DNA of 64,000 nt from Cruorifilaria tuberocauda. Lineage: Eukaryota; Nematoda; Chromadorea; Rhabditida; Onchocercidae. Every line of letters starts with the position of its first letter. Positions within the stretch are counted from its first letter, which is position 1. The DNA lies in the NCBI GenBank assembly GCA_013365365.1, contig JABVXU010000001.1, positions 806,001 to 870,000 of the forward strand, written 5' to 3'. Both the position numbers and the translations under genes were made by a program. Shown here one piece after another: positions 12,601 to 23,608 of the stretch. Under the pieces are notes generated by a model. The model searched no databases, was not told the origin of the DNA, and saw only the letters and a list, made by a program, of their open reading frames with translations.

Positions 12601-14925
12601 TTTTCAGTTATCTCTGTGTCGGAATGCTCCATTTGCTGCTGCAGCATTAATTTTGGTTTCACGATTGACTGAAAAGCGACCATCAATATTAATAATCAAA
12701 AAAGCACCTGATGTAATTGACTTTTATTGTCGTTACCTTTTCTTTAAACTTTAATCTATTTCCTGAAAGATTTTAATTTGTAATATTATGTTCTTGAAAT
12801 AAGACAATGATATACTCTGTTCTACTGTTGTTCATTGCTAGATAAAAATATTTTCCCCGTTTTTTGATTCATTGTAACTTTTCCTTTTGTCAATTTAAAT
12901 GGTATCATTTCAGCCTATAAAATTCAATGAGAATGCGAAAACGGAAGTCGCCGATGGTGAAGAAGAAGTGTATCATGATTACGATTCTATTATAGATACA
13001 AAAACTAACGAAATTCCAATAAGCTCAACATTTGAGAATAATGAGGTGATCAATGATGTCAAATCATCTAAAAAAATTTTTGGATGGATGCACAAAAATA
13101 ACATTGGTATTAGTCATTTTCTTTTCAACATTTCATAAAGTTATCACTGATTTACTAAGTTCATTTTATGCTGTTTCAATTCAAATTTGGTTGCTTACTT
13201 TTTTGAATTTGCTCCAGCTGTCTTTAAAACTCCATATTATAGTAGTACGAAGCAGTGCAATATCGTACGATCCAATGGTTAGAAATCCATTGTTTTCTCG
13301 CGCTGATAAAAGCATTGCAGCAGAACTGACACTGTTAAGCATGCATTATCATCCCTCAGTTGCTGTGTTTGCATCAAATCTGCTTAATGTGAGTGAAAAA
13401 TATAAAATTTGTTTTCAGAACAGTTTGTAAAACAGATTTAAGTTTTATATTTATCATTTAAGCAGATATGAACTATACTAAATAATTTTAATTCGATTAT
13501 GAAATCACATTTTTACCCTCATTTTGGTATTAATTAATGACCATAGGGTATATCAATACGATATGATGGTGATCCGTTGCTCGATTTTACTCAAATGCGT
13601 TTCCTTGACCGTTTCGTGTTTCGGAATCCCAAAACGAAAGATACAAATGAGAAACTTGTACGGCGTAAAGTATATGATCCTCACGGCGTTAGGAAGCTAT
13701 CAGTTATATCAAAAGTAATTCTTAAATATATTAATTTTTTAGTATCTTTACCGTTAAAGTGTTTTATGCTGTTACGTTAAGATTTTTCCAAAATTTAGGA
13801 GTATGCTGCAAAAGGTAGAAATGAAATACCTATCGATGAAAGATTTTTACATCGTTTTGCATCAGTGAAAATGCGGGTGAATAATGAAAACGAAAATTTT
13901 GCTGTTCATGATGATGATGATATTGAAAGCGTTAACTCTGATGAATTCAATATGTTGCTAAGTAAATGATTTCTTATTTTTGTTCTAATTATGCTTAAAT
14001 CTTAGTATAATGACATATATTTTTAATGATCTTTTGTATTTCACGAATTGATAGTTAATTTTTAATTTTTTTTAGGTCGTTTCGAACCAGGTGAACGAAG
14101 AGAGGTGTTCGATGTTGACTTCAGTCAGGAATTCAGTATTGAAAAAAAGATGAAGAAAGAAGCGAAAAGCCGAAAGCGGCCGCTTGAAAATGATATTGAT
14201 GAGATGGAAGAGGATGATGATATGGAAACGGGGGATATGGTAGATGCGGATGAAGATGAAGAACTTGAAGACTGGAGTGAAGAAGCTGTTGAGGTTAAAA
14301 TAAATATTAAATCAAATTTATTCACCACTGCGAATAAATGGTATCTGGTAATGCAGTAAATTTTTTTGCAAATTTTTGATTTAAATATTCTTAGGCACCA
14401 TCTATTGTTATATTGTGAATAAATTCAGTTTTGCAATTTATTTTAAAGGAAGAATCAAACGATATGGAGGAGGAAGAACAAAGTGAGGACGAATTTTTTG
14501 GTGAGGCAAAGGAAACTTACGATAGTGATGATTCGGATGATTTCGCTCAGCGATTCAATTATATGGAAGATGCTGCAATAAGCGCTGATAAGGTTTGTTT
14601 TGGGACTTGTTGAATGATATTTAAAAATAGTTTCACAGGAATCAACAAGGCAACTGTTCAGGGAAAGCTGAGACTGATCATTCGACAATGTTTTATTGAT
14701 TGATCTTGATGCTGTTAAATTGCTGTTTTCCCAGCATACTTTTAGTTTTATTAGGAACTTAGTTTTTTTAATTTTTCCTTTAAAAAAATTTGTAATCTTA
14801 TTTTTCTCAAGTTTTGATTTTTCAAGTTCATGGCGATGTTGGAAGAAGAAAATGACTCACATAAAAAGAAATCGAAAAGGAAGATTAAAAAGATTCACAG
14901 GTTCAAAAAGCGAAAAAATCAGTAA
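9693..14925 (+). CDS. CEBPZ: CEBPZ / Noc1 (Mak21-like) ribosome-biogenesis factor with CBF domain
   Basis: Seventeen exons: 9693-9867, 10188-10376, 10461-10528, 10609-10734, 10811-10900, 11048-11196, 11311-11513, 11786-11900, 12118-12280, 12608-12712, 12914-13106, 13243-13388, 13547-13714, 13799-13961, 14076-14293, 14449-14592 and 14827-14925, totalling 837 residues. The family works in the nucleolus with Noc2 in early 60S pre-ribosome assembly. Landmarks are KWYDY near the N-terminus, [16 protein letters not shown], an alpha-helical repeat middle, then the CBF domain core with [23 protein letters not shown] and [13 protein letters not shown] (about 591-603). Acidic stretches at about 690-800 and a lysine/arginine-rich tail ([19 protein letters not shown]) complete the family layout. 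The start may miss a short upstream exon. The join 13106/13243 was chosen by phase and is the least certain. AATAAA lies at 15101-15106. Confidence 0.95.
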
Positions 14926-17900
14926 TATCTCATTATAATATAAAGTAATATGACCTGTTATTTGTTACTTGCCACTTTTTGATAAACTTTTTGTTTTGAT
15001 TTCTGATTTCTACATTGGAATGATACATTTAACAAAGTTTATCACAACAATTTTGAGACGCGCTTCATTCCGAAAATATAATCTCTATAAAGACTAATAT
15101 AATAAAAAATTGTAAAAAACAATTTTCCCCGATTCGAGATGAATATAACTGCATAGCATATCTCTTGTAATTTTGCTGTGAAAAATAATATTCCACGCCA
15201 CCATGAAGTTCATTCCATGCACTAAAACACTATAGCTTCAATGATGGTACTATTTCTTTTTTTGAATTTATACATGAATAATTGCATAAATGCTTGTTAA
15301 TACATTTGACTTTGAAATAGATGTTCTTTTACCAAATGAGCAAAGTCCCTTACAATACTTAGGTTTTCAAAATTCTTACAAATTACAATTTGAGGCAGGA
15401 TAAGCGATTTCATTTGAAAGAATTTCTAGAGTTTTGGATGTTATGAAAATCTGATCAATTATTCTACAATACCATTTAAAATACTATATTCTGTTTAAAA
15501 TGTACATTTTTTATTTGTAATAGTATAGATCGTTTTATCTGCAGTTTTATCCTTCTTCCTTGATGTAATTTCGTTGCTAGAAAAATTGTCTGGAACTCAT
15601 TTTAATTATTTCTTGCATATTATTCTTTGAAATCAAGTATGGTTTTTAATTCAAAATCATGAATCGCTATAATGAAATTGAAGGTTAACCGTATCATGTT
15701 GTGGCTCAAAATCTAGAATTAAACATCGATAATGCTAAGCAATACTAACACAGAGTTTTTATATAATTTTTTGATGAAAAGTCACTTGCTACAGCTGGAT
15801 AAACTTCTATTGAATTTCATAAATATATGATTTCTATGCAGTCATTGACATCATTATATTCCAGATGTATTAGAATATTTCACGTGCAAACATTAAAGAG
15901 GAGTATTTGTCAGATATGGCCGCAATTACGACGTTAATACAAAAGATCAGATGTATTGTATCGTTCTTCTATCTTTTGCAGTTGTGCACTTTCTAATTTT
16001 AAATAGTTTTTAAATGCATTCATTTGCTGAATCATATCGCATTACTGAATCACAGTGTAGTAATTTTTAGAATCTAATTATTCGTTAGAGCGTGAAGTGT
16101 TAGGCTTTTTTTTCTGTTACACTGATTCACGAATAACTTTCAAATAGTTCGTCCTTATACAGTCAAGAAATTATTATACGAAATCTCAATTTCACAAGTC
16201 AAAATTCAATACTTTCTTCCTTCTCATCTTTTTTCATTAATCAAAATATGTATATGTGTTTATGTTAATAATTCGAACTATCGTATGGAACATAATATCA
16301 GCAAATTGTTTGTTATTGATTGTGGAAATATTATTATATTGGACATTGAATGATTCATTTGAGAAATATTCCAACTCGAAATATTTACGGATATTTAAGA
16401 AAAAATACTAATCATTGATTAGAAAAATGTCATTATTATAAGCATTACGAAATTGTCAGATAAATGAAAATTCTGATAAAATATCTTCTTTTTTTTAAAT
16501 TTTTTACATATCTTTGAATTAACTAAAGCATTTAAGCATTTGCTTACACTTACAAAATAGCTAACAAGCTGTAATTTCAAGTGATACCGTGCACCCTTCA
16601 TTTTCTTTCTTACTTCAAGTACTTTTCTCATCATTCATCTTATCCTATCGAAATGACTTGCTTTGGATGTAAATGAAACACGCCGAATGATATTTCAGTT
16701 TAAGTAAAACGATTTTTCGATCTAAGGCTTGCATTAGTAAACGTTTTATCCTTGTTCATCCATTCGTAAGTATGTAACGTGAGGAATTAAGGAATAATTG
16801 GAATGAGTCTTTAAATATGAGAACATTGAAAAGAACACAAAATTCTCTTGGATGTAAGGCATACAGTATCGGTTATTATTTCTAGGATAACCGATTGATT
16901 GAGAATGCATAAATATATAGAGCATTCCAAAAAATTTTTTGTCAATTTTTGAGCATAAAATTGAAAATTTGTTAGCATTAATGTATTCTAGGATGGAATT
17001 CATTTAGGTTGTTCACCTTCGGCATTTTAAGTATTAAAAATTTACAACGTAAAAATAAGAAATTCAAAGTTAATATATCGCCAGTTAGCTTAACGATGAT
17101 GATCAGAAAGAGAGATTTCTAACTGATTCTCAGCTTTAGATAATCATTGAATGGAATAGAAAGTATCTTTCATTTGAAAAAAGAAGGATTTTTCATGCCC
17201 GTTATATGAAGAAGATTTCATCGATCATTCTTCACGGAAATATTTATGTTTTTTTGTTCCTCTGAAATGTAATGTTAACTTTTATGACCGGTAACCGTTT
17301 TGAATGAAAATACTATTTTAATCTCTCGCCTTCCTTCTTCTCCAGCCATTTATCAAACTTTTTCTTTCCTTCTTTTGACCCAAATAATAGAAACAAAATA
17401 AACAAGATGGAATGAAGATGAATTCTGTAAATTTTAAAAGATCTTAAAGTTAGATTGTTTACAGAAAAGATTAATGCTATAAATTCAATAGAAAATTCAG
17501 TTTAATTTTAATTTTAAGATTTATATGCTCATTTGTTTGAACCAATTACGCTTATTTAATCCCGTTTTGTCTAAAAAGTTTCGTTGCATGGTATTCTAGC
17601 ATTTTTTCAAATTGTTGTAGAAATTTAAGTTTCAGTAGATCATTACTTCAATATCATTCCCCATTTAAATATCAATTGGAATTTATTTTGCTCAAAACCA
17701 GGAAAAAGGCATAAATTCTAGAGAAGATTACTTCAGTATCACAAAATTTTTGAATTTTCATATTATTTAAAGATGATTTATAGGAAAATTTGTGGAATAA
17801 AGACGGTTTGTAGCATGAATTTTCATTAAAATACTGTTTATTTCCCAGTGTTTCTCTCCACTTTCATCCAATTGTTGAACAATTCCAACATAAAATTCAT

Positions 17901-19429
17901 GATATTAATTCTGAAAATTAATAAAATATGAAAAACTCATTCATTCATTCTCACTGGATTAGGAAGGAAAATCAGTTCCATATGTGAAATCAAAGTAGTT
18001 TTTATTAGATGAAATAAATCAAATCTACTGTCTGATCTCGATATTTTCAATTCCTTTCTTTTCTGGCAGTAGTATGCAATAGAAATTTGGTGTTACATGA
18101 ATTAGGATATTGAGGATAAATGAACAGAAGTGACCAATAGAATTAAAAAAATGCTAATTGATGGTTATCAATGATTCGTTATACTGATAACTAAAAGATA
18201 ACTGAAATGAAATTCGAATAGAAGTTTTATCACTATTAGTACTGAATTACAGAACAGCTTTGTAAATCAGTCTTGAATCATTTATTTTTCACGCAGAAAG
18301 TCCGAACTCATCAGATCTTCGTAATGCTGACAGTTAAAAATAAGTAAGCGAAAACTCTTTCCTTCATTGCTTTCATTGCAGTTGTAATTGAATCAAGCAT
18401 TTATTATTCTACTCAATAACTTCAACTTATTTCCAAACTGCAATGAACATTTCAGACTTAAAATGATTCCTCATTTATATGAAAATATTTGAATCCTTCA
18501 ATCAATTTGTTTATTTAAAATTTTTCATGAACAAATAATTCAGTCCAAATCTTCTCAATCAAACAGTTCACGTGAAATGACGAATACGCTTTTGAACATT
18601 TCAATTAATTATTATTTGCTTTTTAAAAGTTAAAATTTATGTTAAGGAATTATTTCTAATCAATAATTTGACTCAAAAATTGAGTAATTTAGTTCGAATT
18701 TATTTCCAATTTTTATTAACTTGTGATAAATAAGATAAATATGCTCTACGCATTCAACAATTTTGCATTTTTTGATAATCTTAACTCACCAGTTGCTGAT
18801 AAGACTGATGTGGATTTGATTTTAATTTTCTAGGAGTGAGAAAGGTTAATGATATATTAGCCTTTCGAACTTATCATCTATATTTCCTTCTCATTTCACA
18901 GGTGTAACCTCCATTACTGCAGGTATCTTATCCATTTCAAAGTAAGAAAGCAAAAATCATTTATGAAATTTAAATTTAACATCTTTTCACATCTTTTCTC
19001 ACACCTTCCCTTCTGGAATAATAATTATTCAATTATTGAAGTAATAATCGCTCGAAAGCTTTGTATGAGAAAATTTGAATGAAGCTACTTGCTGGCATAA
19101 CATTTACATAATATACAAAAAAATCTTAATTTGCAAAAATTTCTAACGCACCGGAAGGTTTAATTTTATTCGAAAAAGTTTCCTAATGTTATCAAGTGAA
19201 TGGTAAAAAAGCGATTGGTGAGAGCATAGTTCGAGTGATAACTCTTTGTGCTTACAGATAGTGGTGCAATCCTTCTTATCACTTTACTGTCAATTTATAA
19301 GACATTCTCGCTTTCATCCTCACATACAATATTTTCGCTAGCAAACAATTTAAATGTGTTCCGCTTCATTGTAGTTATTGAGTTTGTGAAGTAGCAGTGA
19401 TAATATCACTTTCTATATATCAAATATTA
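14926..19429. other. Gene desert (about 4.5 kb)
   Basis: No coding exon, RNA gene or repeat that I can support. The first 180 bases hold the probable CEBPZ polyadenylation signal (AATAAA, 15101-15106). The rest is evenly AT-rich with stops in all frames. Minus-strand open frames near 16419-16634 and 16746-17003 lack splice signals and family resemblance. Confidence 0.55.
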
Positions 19430-20919
19430 ATGCATGCGATGAGTACATGCATAATAACTTCAGTTAACTGCACAATTCTGGTAAGTGTTTATGAACTTCT
19501 AAAAAATTTTTTATGAAGCTTTGAAAGAAATAAATTTGAAAATATTTTTACAGTGTTGTACTATGTGACAGTATTTATCATTTTCTTGTTTGTTTCGAAG
19601 ATGATATGTTACAGAATTTAGGTATTATCAGTGGCAGAATTAGTACTAACGAGTTCAATTTACGACTTCATCGTTATGCATGAGCTATTTTACGCATATC
19701 CGAAAAAGGTAGTAAATATCGGAAAATATCATAATAATTTGATTTTTTTGAGAGTTAATATAAAATAAAATCACACACCCGTTTACTAACAGAAAGGATA
19801 AAACTTAACCGTTTCAAGGAAACTGAAAATTTAAATTCTATATGCTAATTTATTGATTTTAATGAGTCGTGCAGGTTTTCCATTTTTCAGTTTCGTCTAT
19901 GCTAATAGTCACTCTCACTCTTTCTTTGTTGAAATAATCTAGAAACGAATTCAGAATGAATTAGACATTAAAGATACCGCATTATCATTAGAGAACCTTA
20001 AAATAACTCATGATTTTATCATCAGGTATTCAGACAACGAGGTAAAACCAATGCAACTTCAAACAAATTTAATTTTAGATAGTTCAAGTAAACCTGTAAA
20101 TCAATAATTTCCGGCTAATATTATTACTTTTTCCTTCATAAAAACTCATAAAATTGATTTTCTGACTCTATTTATTTGCAGATGATATTGATTGCCTCAT
20201 CAGAAAGTCTCATCAAATATATCGCAACATCCTTATCATTTTTTTTATCATTTGCGGCAATTCTATGCATTTCATATCGATATCAACGTATACGCGATGT
20301 ATATCTCAAGATTACGGTAATAATAGGGTTGTACAGCATTTCAAATATACGAAGTAAATTTACTCTTACTAACAACAGTAAGAATACTGAAGCGGAAATT
20401 CCGTACTATCGATCGATCAACCTTATCTGAATTTTTTGATCGAATTTGAGGATTTCACTCCATTGAAATGCTGCTTATAGATTCGAACGTTACAGTTTGC
20501 TTGTGCTGTACTCCATATAGTTAGCTGTTCGAATTCATTGCAAGCAGCTCAAAAAATTGTACTTTTTATCCGTGAAGAGGAAGAGAATGATTTTGTCGCA
20601 GCCGCGTGGTGGTACTCACTACGCTTACGTTTTTCAGCTGTAAGTTTCCTGAATTGTATATGATTTCTTTCATTTACCCGTAAATAAAAATTGGTACACT
20701 TATTTCTGATAAGACCGAAGTTGGAGATTCCCGAAAAATTCCAAATAACTACTCTCGCGATTTTGCAAGATACATATACACTACTTTAATTTCAATATAT
20801 TCTTATTTCAGATTTTGTTCGCTGTTACTTCCATTCTTACTTTATTACTTTTCTTCCTGAATATGAGCAATGATTATCATCAAAGGTCAACTTGTAAAGG
20901 CTTTTGCATTTTTCAATAG
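19430..20919 (+). CDS. Orphan multi-pass membrane protein (about 212 aa)
   Basis: Exons 19430-19480, 19622-19708, 19943-20041, 20182-20316, 20481-20639 and 20812-20919 have strong donors (for example ctg|gtaagtg and gct|gtaagttt) and TTNCAG or TTNTAG acceptors. Every junction is phase 0. The product has hydrophobic stretches at about 14-40 (TILVLSVAELVLTSS), 88-107 (YIATSLSFFLSFAAILCISY), a weaker one at about 125-145 (TLQFACAVHIVSC) and a strong one near the C-terminus (ILFAVTSILTLLLFFLNM). A polar, charged segment (about 46-79) lies between the first and second, and acidic EEEEND sits before the last. The tail has two cysteines. This suggests a tetraspan-like topology. I do not recognise the family and propose no function. 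The first exon and start ATG (a second ATG follows three codons later) are the least certain parts. It is convergent with the RNase T2 gene. Confidence 0.68.
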
Positions 20920-21964
20920 ATAATAATGTTGTAAAAAGCTTTTGCAAGCTTGAGACTAATGACATTGATCGTTTCTTTCAAGATAGATCGAATAGAAATT
21001 ACTAAAATGAAAAAGACCGAGTGATGCATTTGGGAGTTTTTCAGTGGCAAAATTTCCTATGTTTCAAGTGATTTACTGAGTGCAGGACGGAAGAATGGAA
21101 TATTTCATCTCTGATGTATTCAAACGACAATCGAAGTTAATAAATGGTATTACCATAAACTATGCAACAATAATTTAGTGAATCATTTTGCTCTAAAAAC
21201 TGTTGAATACCATTCAGACGAATAAGATCTTACAGATCAATTAATGTAAAAATTGAATCTTTCAATTAATTCAGCCAAATAATATTTTAATACAATCATT
21301 GTTGATCGTATATAACGCTTAGTAATTCTTCTTTTTTTCATAACTTTTTCTGAAAAAATTGTCGGAAGCAGTATGAAAAAATATAGAAACATTCGACGTT
21401 GTATAAAATGCAAAAAAATCAGAGTGAGAAAAAAGTTTAAAAGGCCTTGAGCAATATCACGAAACAAAGAATAAGCAGCAATACTTGCTAGACAATATTA
21501 ATAAATATCAATATCAAATATCATAATATCAAAAAAACAACAAAAAAAGAAAAATAAACTTCGAGGATAAGACATGACAATTCTCACAAATAAAAATTTA
21601 AGATGCAAATAGAATATTTCTCAAGTTTGTTTCTTTTTTAAATGCAAGATTATTAATAGTTATATTTTACCAAATTCTGCAGATAAATTATGATATTAAA
21701 ATATGCTAGAAAAAATTTACTCTGCTTGATATACTCCTATATTATAATTTATTAATAAAATATTCGATTTTATCTAAAAATCCTCTGAAAATATCTTTTA
21801 GTAGTAGTTTAACTTTTAGGCTATTTTTTCTCTAATAATCTAGAATTTCTTATCACTTTATTGTCTCATAATCCTTTATTCTTTGTTGTGCTATACGATA
21901 CAAGGAAGAAATTGAAGAGCAAGATAAATAAGCTCCCTGATGCGCAAAGAGAATAGTAATGAAA
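20920..21964. other. Convergent intergenic region with shared 3' ends
   Basis: About 1 kb between two convergent genes, extremely AT-rich. TTTATT at 21857-21862 (AATAAA on the minus strand), about 105 bases past the RNase T2 stop, is a likely polyadenylation signal for that gene. No coding exon is supported. The minus-strand open frame at 21237-21467 is compositionally AT-driven. Confidence 0.5.
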
Positions 21965-23581
21965 TTAATCCGATAAATTATAAAACACTGAGAATAAGAT
22001 TGAGATTATATATCCGGCGACAATACTATTGCTTTTAAAAGAATGACTGAAGGGAAGGTAGGCGATATCATTTGCTGGACAAGACTGGTATGTTAATAAG
22101 AATGACTTCATCTTACAATCCGTAAGTTGGAAATTTCTGGTTAAACATAGACGAACATCAGCTAACAACCAATTTTTGGTCTGTAAATTGCGAATAATGA
22201 ATGTGAGAAAGCAACAATTAGAAGTAAGATGATGAGTTATTAACTAAACTATATATAAGGAAGTACCTCTTTATCTTGTAGACAATGAAACTCCACATTT
22301 TTTCCATAAGCTGATGTTAAACTTCGATGCATTACCATCCGATCGTATAACTTTTCCTCTGTTGGAATAATTTCTTGCTTTTCCAATGTACTAAAACTTA
22401 AATTTAAATTAGCACAAATGAAAAGGAAAAAAACCTAAAAATAACAGGTTCTTCACTTTTTTAAATATTAACAAATTGTATTAGCAAGAGAATTTTATGG
22501 ATATCTTTAAATTTTTATGAAAAACCTTTTTTACGATCATTGAGAAGTTTGCCTTAGAAAAATTTTCCTGTTTTCAATTTAGCCATACTTCAGGAGGTTT
22601 TCAAAAAAAATAGCAGTGTGATTAGCTAGAAATCCGACTAATTGGTTTCTTTCTTCCCCAGTGTTGCTAATGAACGATGATTTCTGCTGATGAATGAAAA
22701 TGAAAAGTTATACCCGAAGATATCAAACTGTTCATACAAAGCAAGCGATTTGTTAAAATATTTCAATTCATCATTGACTTCTTCTACAACTTTTGCACAT
22801 GTTCCATGCTTTTCCCATTCATGTTTCCTGGAATGGTATCGCTAACTGAGCACAAAATATTATTATCAAAAAAATCATTAGCAAGCCTTTTACCTTGAAG
22901 GTAAGCTTCGAAAGGAAGAAACCAATGATAAGAAGTTTCCAATATAACTACTGAATTTACTATTTTTCGTAACAAAAGTATTTAGATCTACCAAAGCGAC
23001 GATACAGATTGCTTTGGAAACAAATTTGGCCAGTTCCTTTCAAGTTTTTGTCTAATTGGGAGAAGTTTGGATAAGTTAAATTTGTTTTTATCATCACAGA
23101 ACTGCGGGAATGATCCATTGTTACGATCCGGCCTTAAAAAACTTGAAATTTATATTTATAAATAAATAAAAACGATTTGAATGAGATTTAAAATGAGGCT
23201 TTCAAAGAAAAATGAATTGTCATTTCCAATAACTTATAAAAATTAAATCATTCGAGGCACGCTGTATTTGAAAAACTAAAAAATCAAAAACCAAAATTAT
23301 TGTGAACGTTTTTAGATGCCAGTATTTGTAAGAAAAAAACCCCAAACTTCAAGATTTTTTTGAACCTACCACAACCCATGAATTGTCCACGGGGCGGCAT
23401 CGGCAGGTACCTTGCAAAAATTATTAATCGTTTCCTTGGTAATAAATTTAGTCAGTTGGTCATAGGAACGACAAACAGATGTAGGATAAATTAAAGTTAG
23501 TTCAAAATAATCGACATCATCAACTTTTTTATCCGCTTGAGTTAATGCCTCTATTATTGGTAACAAAGCTAATATATTCAT
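21965..23581 (-). CDS. RNASET2: RNase T2 family ribonuclease with signal peptide and hydrophobic C-terminal tail
   Basis: Minus-strand exons, 5' to 3': 23581-23370, 23132-22992, 22827-22714, 22666-22589, 22390-22267 and 22180-21965, giving 294 residues. The family are acid endoribonucleases of lysosome and secretory space that cut single-stranded RNA via 2',3'-cyclic phosphate. A short signal-like N-terminus (MNILALLPIIEALTQA) is followed by both catalytic blocks: CAS I, PWTIHGLWPD (H68), and CAS II, WKHEWEKHGTC (H120, E121, K124, H125). All catalytic residues are present, so it should be active. The later part aligns with the family through CLQDKE and LADVRLCLT. The last 20 residues (275-294) are a hydrophobic stretch ending NLSD, suggesting a membrane anchor, unlike typical soluble RNase T2. 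The intron 22713-22667 is only 47 bases. The ATG follows an acceptor-like ttcgcag (minus strand, G at 23588), a probable spliced-leader site. Confidence 0.93.
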
Positions 23582-23587
23582 TCCAGT

Positions 23588-23590
23588 CTG
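23588..23590 (-). other. Candidate spliced-leader acceptor of the RNase T2 gene
   Basis: On the minus strand, a T-rich run ending in cgcag is followed six bases later by the RNase T2 start codon, and the next residues form the signal peptide. This spacing is typical for nematode trans-spliced mRNAs. An in-frame cis exon upstream cannot be fully excluded. Confidence 0.4.
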
Positions 23591-23608
23591 CGAATAAAAT
23601 TCACTTCG

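Noticed and set aside
13053..13242. Open frame upstream of the CEBPZ exon at 13243
   Set aside because: The intron here happens to be open in the same frame. Phase from the preceding exon and family alignment favour the acceptor at 13241-13242.
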